Positions 35,661 through 46,934 are shown, counted from the first letter of the stretch. The stretch is DNA of 64,000 bases from Vandiemenella viatica (GCA_031002005.1 JARYHS010013630.1:234057539-234121538); one strand, 5' to 3'. The notes: generated from the sequence alone by a model not told the origin. Numbers and translations: made by a program.

Positions 35661-36024
35661 CGACCTGTGTTCCAGGTAATACGTAGGATATTTTCAATGA
35701 ATTTCAGTTGATTAGACAAGTGTCTTACCATCTCATAAAAAAAACTTTTAAAATTAAAGAAAAAAGATTTTAGTAGTGAAATCCAGAACTCATTTGCATT
35801 TTTTTCTGGATCATAAACAGTTAAAAACGTATATTAATTAAATCCATGTATTTACGAAAGTTCTGCCATAATAAAGACAGCACAAATTTTAATATAAAAC
35901 TGTTAATCCATGTTACTGAAAGAATAACCCAGAAAGAATGGGGGAATTTAACGCTACCATGAAATGGATAGTTGGGTATATACTTCATCGTCATACCTTG
36001 CAGTTATATATCTTATATCTTTAA

Positions 36025-37871
36025 CCCTTTCCTCCCTGACGGTACTTATAAGTACCACTGTGTTTACCACCATATAATTCAACAATACCAGTACCCACTG
36101 CATTGTTAAGCCTGTTGATGTATTTTTGTATGATTAAGTCAGACAATGACAACATTTATTTTTAAATTTCTGGGTGAAATTGCCAAGAAATTAATTTTCT
36201 AAGTTGGGGCTTGACAGCATACTGACCAAAGTAACAAGTGGTACATTGCAATGAATTTTTAGATGATAATTTACTTGGTAAGTGTCCATTTCTGTTATTA
36301 CTTTTTTAGTTTGAACATTTAACCATATATTTTTTACCTATAAAATATGTTTTTTTAATTTCTTTACTGAATAATCTAGAAAAACCAACGTGGACTTATA
36401 AGTACCGTCAGGGAGTTCTGGGTAGTTTTATACAGATTATTGGTCAATAGATTTAGCAAGTATACAATTGGTTTTATCATTGTTTTAGATATTTTCAAAT
36501 GGATATTTTTATGAAATACGCTCTGATTGAAGCTCTTATCTTAGAAGTTTATAATTTATCAGCTCTTCTCTTAGTAGTTTATAATTTATCAAAGCAAAAA
36601 TGAAGAAATAACTGTAATGTTCTCAGATTACTCATTGGGTCAAAGAGTGGTCTTAGAATTGACTGAAAAAAATGGAGCAATGCCGAGTTATCTAGTATTA
36701 TCATTATTTTTCATCAGTTTCATTATTAAAAAACTGAAACAACTTTTGTTTGTGGGAGAGTCAGACCCTACTGCAAGGGACTTTCTAACAATGTGCTGAG
36801 GGAAAACTAAAAAGAGGAGATTGTGAATGAATTTACAAACCTAGGTATTTGCTACTGGAAATGGAAGGATAGAAAGGTCATATACTGTATTTAGTATCAA
36901 ATTTTCATGTCAGAAGTGAAACTCCATTACACTGGTTGGGGTCAATGGCAACTTCCAACAGATGGGCCCTCTCTTGGGTTGGATTGGTGACCTGGTGGAT
37001 CTTGGACCAGAGGGCCTCTCTGGCCGGTCATCGGGGGTCACCTCCGGCAGTAGGTCCCGTAGCATTTTTCCCATCCTGCCACCCTGTTGTTACACCACTA
37101 GTTATATGCAAAGAAAAAGATGGATTGAAGTCGACAATTTCATGCTCAGGAGTCGTCAAGGACTACAATACCTTCATGTGTGGGGTTGATACTGCTGATC
37201 AGCTGATGACTTTGTGCAATGCTGACAGAAGATTACGAAATCATGATAAAGATTGTTTTTGGGAATTCTGGATGTTGTATTTGTCAATGCCTATAACATA
37301 AAGGGCCTGATATTTAAAAAAAAAGTCTGTAAAAATTTTTTAGAAGAATCCTTTGCACAAGGTATGATGACTATGAAGGATATCAGTAGAAGAAAAGGTC
37401 ATCTATAAATATTTCACCAAAGCCCTCATCCATTCAAACAACACAAGTCATACTATTCCACAATGAGAGATGTAATATTGGGAAAGAGAGGTATACACTG
37501 TCTCTAATTTGTAAAAATCAAATAAAGATGTGAAGTATGTAGAATGAGAAAATACAGTCAAAAACATCATTCCAAATGTTGCACTACAATGTCTTTTGTG
37601 TCTGAATGAGGCAAAAAGAATTGGTTTTTTGAATATCACGAGGCAAACATTTCATACCAATATGAACATAATTGATTTTAATTGCTATTTCTGTATGTCA
37701 TGTGATACACAAAGTCCCTGACGGTACTTATAAGTACCGGCTTAGTAATTAGCACTTAGAGTTCCAAAAAAAATTTGAAAAAATTATGTGTGTTTAATTT
37801 CAGGTACCTTTATACAAATATATAATCGAAATTATAAATTTCCCTTTTTTCCAATAGCCGGTAGGAAAGGG
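36025..37871 (+). mobile_element. piggyBac-family element with TTAA target duplication
   Basis: TTAA at 36021-36024 precedes CCCTTTCCTCCCTGAC; the other end reads GGTAGGAAAGGG followed by TTAA (37872-37875). The inverted tips CCCTTTCCT and the TTAA duplication are diagnostic of piggyBac. A subterminal block, TCCCTGACGG followed by the palindrome GGTACTTATAAGTACC, occurs at 36033-36056 and 37715-37738, and an inverted near-copy at 36392-36415. At 1.85 kb it is shorter than autonomous elements, and its transposase is broken. Confidence 0.85.
36617..37340 (+). pseudogene. piggyBac-like transposase remnant
   Basis: Broken frames keep the C-terminal half of a piggyBac transposase. FFISFIIKKLKQLLFVG is a degraded interior segment; GICYWKWKDRKVIY (about 36850-36890) and DYNTFMCGVDTADQLM (about 37156-37205) follow. 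VDTADQ holds the equivalent of the third catalytic Asp, and ADRRLRNHDKD plus a Trp/Phe-rich stretch follow it as usual. The N-terminal part and first catalytic residues are missing. Frameshifts separate the blocks. An intact enzyme would cut and paste at TTAA. Confidence 0.75.
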
Positions 37872-37875
37872 TTAA

Positions 37876-38084
37876 ACAAGCAATTCTTGTATATAAATAT
37901 ATAGATATATTGGATCTCGGAAACGGCAATAAAGATTTTGATGAAATTTCGTATTTAGATAATATTTTGTTTTTTAAGTTTACAAAAACAGTTGTCTTCC
38001 CGGCAAAAACCGGATTTTACAAAATACGAACTATTTTTGCTCTAGGTAATCTCGAAAAACAGCTCTAATTCAGGTACCCGGAAT
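37876..38084 (+). repeat. Repeat fragment 'GGATCTCGGAAACGGC'
   Basis: Contains GGATCTCGGAAACGGC, GATGAAATTTCGTATTTAG and GGTAATCTCGAAAA, blocks I recall from dispersed insect repeats; it abuts hAT-like copy B directly. Family not assigned. Confidence 0.35.
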
Positions 38085-38870
38085 AGTGTTGCAAATTGAA
38101 AAACAAAAAAAAACAAAAAATTTCAGCTTTGCGAAAGAAAAAACATGAAAAAGAAACCTAGCACCCTTGTTTCTTTTATAAATTTGGTCTTTTCAGAAAA
38201 CAATATATTTGATAAATTATAGTTTTATTTACGGAACTTACATTTTACATGTGTGTTTTAAATCTAACTGAATCATATAATGTCTTACATAATGATTCAT
38301 AAATGTATCTATATAGGTAAAATAATTTTATCCGTCCTCTATGCCAATACCACATTCACTACTACAGGGCGTTCGCCGGGAAACGCAACCCACTGTTAGC
38401 GCTACAAGGAAGAAACTGCTCCCGGCGAGCGAGCGCTCAGTTTCCGGCATTGTTCGACCGTCGGCCGCGGACTATTTCATAATAATTACGCTTCATAAAC
38501 TTCATAAACTTGTATGTGCTAAGCATTTAAATGTGACGTAATTCATTAGCTTACCTTATAAAAGATGCTGGAAGTGTTGACCCTCTTGTGTAATGCACAT
38601 TTCACATCTTCTGAACATTTTTCGAGACACACGCTGCCCTAACTGACTTAATGATTTTTTGGGTGACTGTTCTAGTCGAAAAGCGATATCGTCAATTTTC
38701 TCCTCTGTGAGAATACGGTTGACCGACAGTCTCTTTTTGTTAAAAAATGAACCCGTTTCTCTTACTTTTTTAACCAGACGCAGAATTGTTGATTTAGCTG
38801 GCAGTAAAGCGTCAGGAAATTCGCGACGAAATTTACTGCGACACTTTATAAACGACTTCTTCTTCACATA

Positions 38871-40297
38871 CACAGACGGAAAAAAAATCCCAACACCAAG
38901 AAAAAATTATTGTAGAGTAATGAAATTTGGACAATGCATTTGTCAAGTTAACATGTTTAATTGATTAAATTTTCAAGATCACAGGTTAATTTAAGCTCAA
39001 GAAAATGCATTTCAAATGTGAAATACTGTTAAATTAATAGCCGGTGTAACCTCCAGAATTTTGAATGCAAGCCTGCAAACGTGAATGCATTGTGTCATAC
39101 AGGTTTCGAATGTCACTTTGTGGTATGGAGTTCCATGCTTGTTGTACTTGTGCTGTCAATACTGGGACGGTCAGTGCTGGCTGTGGATGATGCTGGAGTT
39201 GTCGTCCAATGATATCCCATACGTGTTCAATTGGAGACAGATCTGGTGATCTCGCAGGCCAAGGTAACATGTCGACACTCTGTAGAGCACGTTGCGAGAC
39301 AACAGCGGTATGAGGGCGAGCGTTATCCTGTTGAAAAACTCCCCCTTGAATGCTGTTCATGAATGGCAGCACTACAGGTTGAATTACCAGACTGACGTAC
39401 AAATTTGCAGTCAGTGTGTTTGGTATAACCACAAGAGTGCTCCTGCTGTCATAGGAAATTGCTCCCCAGACCATGACTCCAGGTGTAGGTCCAGTGTGTC
39501 TAGGCCGCAGACAGTTTGGTTGCAGGCGTTCCCCTGGCCTCCTTCTGACCAACACTCGGCCATCACTGGCACCAAGGCAGAACCTGCTTTCATCAGAAAA
39601 CACAACAGATCTCCACTCCGTCCTCCAATGAGCTCTGGCTTGACACCACTGGAGTCGCAAACGGCGATGGCTTGTAGTCAGTGGAATGCACGCTACAGGG
39701 CGCCTGGCTCGGAGCTGTCCTTGAAGTAACCGATTTCTAACAGTTCGTTGTGTCACTGTGGTACCAACTGCAGCTCGAATTTCTGCCGCAGACGCAGTAC
39801 GATGCGCCACAGCTGTACGCCGAATACGGCGGTCTTCCCTCTCAGTAGTGCCACGTGGCCTCCCGGAACCCGGTCTTCTTGAGGCAGTACCATCCCTTGA
39901 CCACTGCACCCAACAATCATGCACAGTGGATACATTCCGGCCAAGTCTTTCTGCAATATCGCGAAAAGAAAATCCACCTTCTCGTAGCCCTATTACACGA
40001 CCTCGTTCAAACTCGGTGAGCTGTTGATAATGGCTTCTTCGTCTTCTTAAAGGCATTCTTGGCTAACATCAACTCACTATGTCAAATCTCAGCGGTAAAT
40101 AACGTTCACAAACTTTACAGCGCGTATTTAAAGCAAACCTGATTTGCAAGCTCTGAGTAGCGCTACTAGCGCCACACTTATGCGCGAAGCGCGAAATTTG
40201 AATCGATGTCATCTTTCAGATGTATAAACACGCCTACCAAATTTCGTTTATCTAACACAAGTCTTTCTTGGTGTTGGGATTTTTTTTTCCGTCTGTG
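38871..40297 (-). mobile_element. Complete Tc1-like element (innermost level)
   Basis: 1427 bp, flanked by TA on both sides (38869-38870, 40298-40299). Terminal inverted repeats of about 34 bp start CACAGACGG and contain TCCCAACACCAAGAAA; they differ by one A in a homopolymer (8 versus 9). One intact transposase ORF. All hallmarks of a recent, potentially active or trans-mobilisable insertion. Confidence 0.92.
39034..40056 (-). CDS. Tc1-like transposase, intact, 340 residues
   Basis: Cut-and-paste DDE transposase acting in the nucleus at TA sites. Residues ~10-60 form the first helix-turn-helix (QLTEFERGRVIGLREGGFSF, DIAERLGRNVSTV). A GRPRG-type AT-hook-like motif lies near 65-70, then a second HTH (~75-125). 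Catalytic residues: Asp in VVFSDESRF (~154), Asp in FQQDNARPHTA (~242) and Glu in SPDLSPIEHVWD. I count 32 residues between the last two, rather than the usual 34. Length is normal for Tc1. It starts at an ATG inside the element about 240 bp from the right terminal repeat and ends about 160 bp from the left. No internal stop or frameshift. Opposite-strand ORFs are shadows. Confidence 0.93.
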   Translation of the reverse strand: MPLRRRRSHYQQLTEFERGRVIGLREGGFSFRDIAERLGRNVSTVHDCWVQWSRDGTASRRPGSGRPRGTTEREDRRIRRTAVAHRTASAAEIRAAVGTTVTQRTVRNRLLQGQLRARRPVACIPLTTSHRRLRLQWCQARAHWRTEWRSVVFSDESRFCLGASDGRVLVRRRPGERLQPNCLRPRHTGPTPGVMVWGAISYDSRSTLVVIPNTLTANLYVSLVIQPVVLPFMNSIQGGVFQQDNARPHTAVVSQRALQSVDMLPWPARSPDLSPIEHVWDIIGRQLQHHPQPALTVPVLTAQVQQAWNSIPQSDIRNLYDTMHSRLQACIQNSGGYTGY

Positions 40298-41453
40298 TAT
40301 GTATCGTAGAGAAATATTCTTTGTTGCAAACTGTAACGTACCATAATTTTACTCACACTCAAACACGGTACAGATTAGTAAGAGTATGAATCCCCAAACC
40401 AGCCAAACCGGAAAGAAACGTTTATTCACAACACTGATTAATAAGAGACTGAAGTCACAAACTATCTACAATGCAAAGAAACCGTTCTTAACAATGTAAG
40501 GGTCACTGCACTGCACTGTTGGGGCAGCGGAGGTGTTAAACAGTGCGGTGATTCACGGTGGCGTGTGGCGGAAACTGCTGGCACGACTGACCGAGCAAGT
40601 TGCCGACGGCAACAGACTGGGAGGGTAGCGTTTTCCGGCGAACGCCCTGTATCAGCACTACCAACACTAGTTCGGTCGGTGTTAAAATTTTGTGTTTCTT
40701 CTTCTGTCTCCTCTACATCCATAACTTCAGAAGTAGTTACAATTTCTTTTACTGCTTGTTTTTGTATTGTACGCAAAAGATTTTGAGATTGCAATTTTAA
40801 ATTGTGAGCAAAGTACACATTGTGCATAAAGACTGCGCCGATAATTCTGTATTAAGGTCTTTTAAGTTTGAATTAAAATCTATTATCATACAAAATAGGA
40901 GCTTTATTTCTTTTTCAATCGTTGGTTTACGCCAACGGTTCAAGGAGACGATTTATAATTACTGACAATTTAATGATTCAGTATCACTATAAGCTGAGAG
41001 TTTAACAAGTATATGAATATAAGTAAAGCACAATAAATAATAAAACGAGGCAAAAAGCCGTAGATAAATTCAAAATTCCTAATTTTTTGAAAAGATACGT
41101 AGGTCTACAGATAAATTCGCAGGGATGGCAGCACTAGTTCAAATAGCGAGTATCAATCCAAACAACGGGGAACGGGGATTACTTCTCGCGCAACCTATTA
41201 TCTTCGGGAAGTCCCCGTTCATAAAAGAAAATTTCAATGTTGCCGATATTTTCGGATTTTTTTTACTGAACCAGAAATATATGCTAGATTTAAAAATTAA
41301 GATAAGTACTTTGAATCAACTCTAAACCAGTCATATTAAACGATAAATGCCTTACAAATTTGAGATTTAGTAGCTATAAAAAAAGTGTCCCAGAAAAAAA
41401 TTGTTTTTTTATGGGTTTTTTTAAGCCAGAAAAAAACGTTTTTTGCAACACTA

Positions 41454-42451
41454 GGTGTAAACCCCATAACATATTTGCATGAGATTAAAATCCGTTCTCA
41501 ACATGTCTGATGGTCACCATGTAAGGCCGATTAAAATTGAAGTATTCATAATTACGTTGTCATTTCTATACGATAAAACTCATATAGGCTACTTCAATCA
41601 ACCATTGGAAAAATACATTAAAAAACGAAAATCATAGATGGTTTCTCAGTGATATACAAAACGGTAGACTTTTGTATCGGTCGCTATCATTTAAGTATAA
41701 TAGTTGTTGAAAGATCTAGGACTGCATCTCTTCCTGAGGTAGCAAACCTTTTATCAACTCATGTAGGTCTTAAGTGAATATTTGAAAAAATTCTACATTC
41801 TGCGTAATCTTGAAACGAACAATAATATCAGTCTGCCTTCAATAATTCTTCAATGATGCCACTTTGTTGGTTGCGGTGGAACGCAACAATTAACCGCTCA
41901 TTTAAAAATGTCGCTCACCCCTCCATAATCTGCGGTGGCTGATTCACGGTATTCACACTTGGTGCTTCAGCGTTTGGCGAGTCTTTTGTAAATAGGGCCC
42001 CAAACATTGTGCAAGTTTGCCGATACGCCGCTCGCTATTTCAGAGGTACTTGGCGTTTTTAGCTAAATTGCTATGCGTCAGACAGGTGTTACATTCATTA
42101 TACAGCAGAGATCCAAGCAATGGTTTCTGAATCTTTTATACTATGCTGCGGAGTAGATTAGCAAATCTTAGTTATTTTTCAATACTATCGATTACAAACA
42201 CGACTAACTGGTGAAGTTACACTCCCAAGAATTTGTCACAGCACTGAAAGTACACGCCCTTCCTATAATGAGTCTATGCTGGAAACACATTTCTTTTAAT
42301 ATGTTTTTTTTCATCATCAGTTTTGTCTAGTTTTTAGTGCACTGAACCAAATATAATACCATCAAATACAGTGTTTAAAATGAAACGAAAACGTGTTCTG
42401 CCGCTTCTGTATTACAAGCAGTGTTTATGATTGTAAAGGTTTCTTTGCCTA
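41454..42451. other. No gene recognised
   Basis: Mixed-composition spacer of 1 kb after the hAT-like element; no feature identified. Confidence 0.5.
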
Positions 42452-42682
42452 GGGCTTTATCCCTCGTCGACATCTAGGTCATTTGAAGCGGGAGAAGATC
42501 GATGACAAGGAACAGGAAGAAATTCAGCCAAGCCATGAACTTTTTGATAAAAACCATCCCGGCATTCGTCTTATGTGATTTGGGGAACATATGGTAAACC
42601 TATTTTTTCAAGGCCGGGCGGGGATTTGAACCCCTATCTTCCCTAATGCAGGTGCCGTGCACTACCATTCACCATCTTTGCT
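42452..42682 (-). repeat. tRNA-derived SINE, family 1, minus strand
   Basis: On the minus strand the B-box GGGGATTTGAACCCCTATC type sequence (42612-42636 in plus reading) is followed by a body with ATCCCGGCATT and a tail ATCCCTCGTCGACATCTAGG. Matches the 30231 copy in order. Confidence 0.65.
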
Positions 42683-45224
42683 CATACGTTAAGTTTCATT
42701 TGTGATGATTATCATTAAGAACTGAGATGCTGATGGAGACAAGTTATAGTCAAAATGGTCGCCCATCAGCATGCAGGGTATTTAGTCCCGTTTACCGTTG
42801 CTGTCTGCATTAACGCCAAACGTCAGACAAGAGTGTTAACGGCGCTTCCCTGAGGTTCGGTTTTCTGCTCGAATAGAGCTATTTGGACAAAGTTGATATC
42901 TGACTTCTATCTTTGTTCCGTTACAATTATTTAGGTACGGATAGCAAAACTAGTGCCATTTCCCCTCAGAATACGAAAATACACCAGTCTTTCTAAACAG
43001 GAAGTTTATAGAATTGTCACACTTCCTACAAGTATCAGCGCACAGAGAATGTTGACAGATAATACCACGTTTCGAAGTTTGAAACCACGCTGCTGCGATA
43101 TGAATTATTTGTCAACGGCGACTACTTGTAGCTCTAGTTGTGCGCGGCCACAGCGGTCGGTGTTTGCGGAAAATAAAATTTCCGCATGGTCGGGTCCACT
43201 CGCATGACATATGACAACAGCTGCTGCTTGATAATTAACATCCGTGACTGCCAGCCAATATGCACGCGCCACTTGCTGCAGAGGGCCGCTTTGTCCGCCC
43301 CCTGTCACCCGCACCTGCTTCTTGCGACGTGACGTGTGGCTCACTGCACAGGCCACTGTCGCACTATACGAATGTGTCTCATTAGGCATCATGATGACAT
43401 CTCAACCACCTTAAGACTTAACCCGGTTGCAATTAAAATCTGATCGCCTCATTTGAAGCTGATGCAGTCAATTTAATCAACAAGGGTACCTCCTAAATCA
43501 CCTCCTTCCTTTGTTAAGATTGTAAGTAATGTATCCGAAAAACAATTTTTTCGTCTTCGTATAGCTACTTTTATATTAGAAAATTTGTCGGCAGTTTTGT
43601 AGCTTCCACGTAATATTTTAATTTGCAACTTGTCAAAATCATTGTCGTTGGATTTAAATTGATTAAAGTCCTCACGCACAAAATAATATTATTGATTTCG
43701 GGAAATGATGGAAAACCGAAGTTTGGATGGCCATGTTTCCTTTCAAACACATTAAAAAAAAAAAAAAAAAAAAAAAGTTGAAAATAAGTTATAATAGTAT
43801 TGTACCCCGCTTTTGCACTGAAGATTCATTATTAGGGAACGTATTTTAGATTGGTATTGAGCGAATATACGATTTGAAAAAAAAAATCAATGTAACGTTT
43901 AATGCAAATAAGTAAATATCTTTAAAATATTTTAACAAATTATTACGCCAAAAAAATCAGTCATTTCAGTTTATGAGCTTCTACTTCCAATTACGCATCC
44001 TACAGTATTTACTATTAAATATATCATACGTGATACTTTTGCAGAATACATATCTTTATAATTCCTTTTACTATGATAAATAATGAAAAAGTGCAATTAT
44101 TGTCCAAATGAAATTAATGAAACGGTTTTTGAATTTTATTTTTGTAATAAACGGCAATCGATACTATCCTCGTTTTGACCTCTTTATCAGGTATAATTTA
44201 TTTCTCTGAAGTTCAACATCAATTAAATGACTCCACTCGAAACCCAGATAAACCTATTCAGTGACTATGTACTAGTTTTCTTCAGCAATGATGTTGACAG
44301 CTTAGTACAAAAACCACTTATTTTTATAGTACAAACAAATTTAAATTTATAATTATTTTCATCCATCGCACATATTCACATGAGTATGACACTCAATATA
44401 CACTTATATTTCATCAGAGTATGATGTTTGTATCATAAGCAACTAAATTTTATTTCATGTAAATCTATCTGTAGGCAGATAATTCTTTTAAAAATAAAAT
44501 AAGAATAAGAAAACAAATAATGCTGTTCTCCATCCTCCTCTACACGAGTTCAGACTACTTGAACAAGTGTTGTTACGATAGAGGTTTTATGACAGGGCTT
44601 ACATTTATCATTGTGATATTGTGAAGAAATACATAGTAAATTATTCGTTTTCCATTTCTGTTCACATTTATTCTTTTACTATCTTAAATTAAAATAGTCC
44701 CATCAGCTCTATGCGAGATCAACTGCGTGATTTATTGGCGAAACTGCCGTCTCAACTCTCGCGTCTAATCCCTTGCGTGGATCGTTTTAATTCAGTGAAC
44801 AGTTATTTTCAGATAATTACTAAAGAATTATTTGAAGTAGATACAGAATAATTACATTCTGTTAAAGGAAATATTGGTGAATTGTACCCGTCAGCTCCTG
44901 ATGTATGAAAAAGATTTGATATGTTAATATGACTTTAATGATCCGTTACCAGGAAATGGTAGCAATAGTTGCATAATAGAAGTATAAACATATTAATGGA
45001 TGCTTCAGCATTGATCCTGTTCATTGATAATGAAACAATGTTTTTCCAAAATATCACAACTCCTCAATGCTGACGCGATACTTCCTTTCTCACTCAGGCT
45101 GTAGAAACTACACCCATAAAGGATTATTATAAATGATTAAAGCGAATTCACAAATTTACTGCAGCTATATTATTTGACATTTTCTCACAAAATTTTACAG
45201 TCATGTGGAAAAACACAAATTTTA
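42683..45224. other. No gene recognised; GC-rich patch and poly-A
   Basis: 43080-43400 is GC-richer (TTGTGCGCGGCCACAGCGG, TTGTCCGCCCCCTGTCACC) with ORFs on both strands that match nothing I know. A poly-A tract lies at 43752-43777. The rest is AT-rich. Confidence 0.45.
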
Positions 45225-45641
45225 TTACTATAGTTCACTTTCATGACGATAATTGTGAATTCTTAAACAGAAGATTGAGAAACTGAATAATCGGTCGTGG
45301 TGTGAACGATGATCAATAATTCCTATCATGGCCTCCACACTCTCCCGACCTAACATCACGCGTTTTTTTGTTTTTTTGTTTTTTTTTTTTTTATTTTTTT
45401 GTGGGGTTATGTGTAAGCTTAAGTGTTTAATCCTTCAGTGCCGACAAACCTATCAGAACTGCGAGCTGGCATTAACAGTTTTTTTGAACGACTGATGGGG
45501 AGGGACATGCTGCACCGAGTGTGGCAAGAACTAGATTATCGACTTGATATCTGCGAATCAGTATGGGGGCACACATACAGCACTTGTAATATATCAAAAA
45601 ATCTTTTTGCGTTTTTTAAATATGAGTGTAAAGGTTTATAA
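45225..45641 (+). pseudogene. Mariner-like transposase C-terminal fragment
   Basis: In broken frame it reads FHDDNCEFLNRRLRN, stop, IIGRGVNDDQ, then WPPHSPDLT, the motif next to the last catalytic residue. A T-rich expansion (45363-45402) has replaced the usual segment after SPDLT. It resumes with WGYV, two stops, VFNPSVPTNLSELRAGIN and DMLHRVWQELDYRLDICESV, the standard C-terminal end of these transposases. 5' truncated. It is the same broad type as the deleted element at 38365-40649, but keeps a different part. Confidence 0.75.
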
Positions 45642-46934
45642 CAATATAACAAATAATATAGATACACTAAAATTGTAAAACGGGTTTAATCATTTATAAT
45701 AACCCAGGGTTTTTCATACGCCAACAATTATTTTTTTATGGTTAGTATTCTTTTTTCTGGTTTCTAACATATTATTTGAGCAATATCCACTATAGTTTTC
45801 AAAATTTAAAACCATAAATCGCTATCGATCGTAAATAACAATGAAACGGCATTTAGACCTTTCTCCATTTACTTCAGATAATCCAAATGATTGTTTCAGT
45901 AAGCCGGGAATCATATAGTTTAGCTAGAACATTAGCCAATACACATTCACCCGTGCCTAACTGCAGCCACGTGCAGCTCCGGTGTGTACACAGTAGCGGC
46001 TGACAGGTGAGCTGGGCGACGGCAGGTGTGGGTCGGCAATTAACCAACACGGTGCTCACTGATGACCACGAGGCTCTTTTTAACGGAAAGGCCACAGGCC
46101 GTCCGACTGCTACCAGCCACTTTGTGCTCTCTGTTTTTATACTGCACAGAACTGGCACTGAAAGCGAAATAGCCACTTTCGTCTGTTTTATTTAGTTTCG
46201 CGAAGTAGTAATTACGCTGGTGACAAGAGTAATCACATGCCGCCAGCTACTACTATATCATAAAAAAATATCTCAAACCACTGATGAGAAATTTCAGGAA
46301 GTTGTTAGCATGAGGACTGTGATTTGTCGCCGTGGTTTTGTGCGCCAATGTCAAAACATAATAACAAGTTTCAGCTGTCTGTGTAAGCAACTTGGATGTT
46401 GCCAGAAACTCTAGTAATTTGTGTTTTTCTCCTTTCCACAACTCAGAGTTTTTAATGTATGATAAATTTATTTTTGTCATAGCTCTAATGTTAATTTTTT
46501 CTTCTTCTATGTGACATTCTATTAAAAAGCATACGTTAACAGCGTTCCGAGTTGAATCTCAACTTTCGTCCTATTAAATCTCTGAGTGTGTCTTCTCTGA
46601 ATAAGATACGCCTTTATTATGCATACATCGTAACCAAAGACTCTAAATAGAATATTAATTTTATAACAACGTGTGCTCGTTCTCTCAAAGCATTTTGTTC
46701 CGTAGATATTTATTACGTTATAGAGTTTAAGGAATTTCTTCTTGTTGTTTTTCTTATGAGACAGTAATAATCTCTAAAAGGTAAAAAGCAATGTAGTGAG
46801 TGCACTTGGGACAGAAGGTTTTATCTATAGCACATGCCTCCAAATTTTTATGAGGTTTTACTTAACAATAGCTCTCATTTTTAAATCTTTGAAGTTAAAG
46901 AATTCTTTAATAGTTTTGCATTACTAACCTATAG
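45642..46934. other. No gene recognised; small GC-rich patch
   Basis: 45940-46190 is GC-richer, with a donor-like GCTGACAG|GTGAGC near 46000-46012, but no recognised protein. Opposed ORFs 45874-46176 (minus) and 46007-46195 (plus) are unsupported. Confidence 0.4.

Larger units (their letters stand above)
38556..40344 (-). pseudogene. DUF4817-type helix-turn-helix transposase remnant, split by Tc1
   Basis: The ORF begins with an ATG at 40344 (minus), runs to the TA at 40298-40299, and resumes in frame at 38870 down to 38556. After the Tc1 break it reads KSFIKCRSKFRREFPDALLP, ILRLVKKVRETGSFFNKKR and LTEEKIDDIAFRLEQSPKK: the DNA-binding part common in insect mariner-like transposases. It then jumps directly to MFRRCEMCITQEGQHFQHLL, the usual C-terminal tail. 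The whole DDE catalytic domain is absent, so this was already a deletion derivative before Tc1 hit it. Confidence 0.75.
38365..40649 (-). mobile_element. Mariner-like element (middle level of the nest), internally deleted
   Basis: Inverted ends CAGGGCGTTCGCCGG (38365) and CCGGCGAACGCCCTG (to 40649) are flanked by TA (38363-38364 and 40650-40651). The TA plus inverted repeats, and the helix-turn-helix ORF inside, place it in the Tc1/mariner superfamily. Without the Tc1 insertion it would be about 856 bp. Comparison with hAT-like copy A shows the uninterrupted target (ATTCACTAGTGTCAGCAC) and so confirms the insertion boundary. Confidence 0.8.
38085..41453 (+). mobile_element. hAT-like element, copy B, carrying two nested insertions
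   Basis: Ends TAGTGTTGCAAA and TTTTTTGCAACACTA match copy A. The element is interrupted at 38363-40651 by the mariner-like unit below; without it copy B is about 1.1 kb, like copy A. The minus strand at 40655-40830 reads through MHNVYFAHNLKLQSQNLL, VKEIVTTSEVMDVEETEEE and on, a plausible coding remnant with an acceptor-like CAG just before it, but I cannot name it. Right flank GGTGTAAA; left flank ACCCGGAA. Confidence 0.65.

Noticed and set aside
39292..39729. 145-residue plus-strand ORF and other ORFs at 39411-40027
   Set aside because: Shadows of the intact Tc1 transposase on the minus strand.
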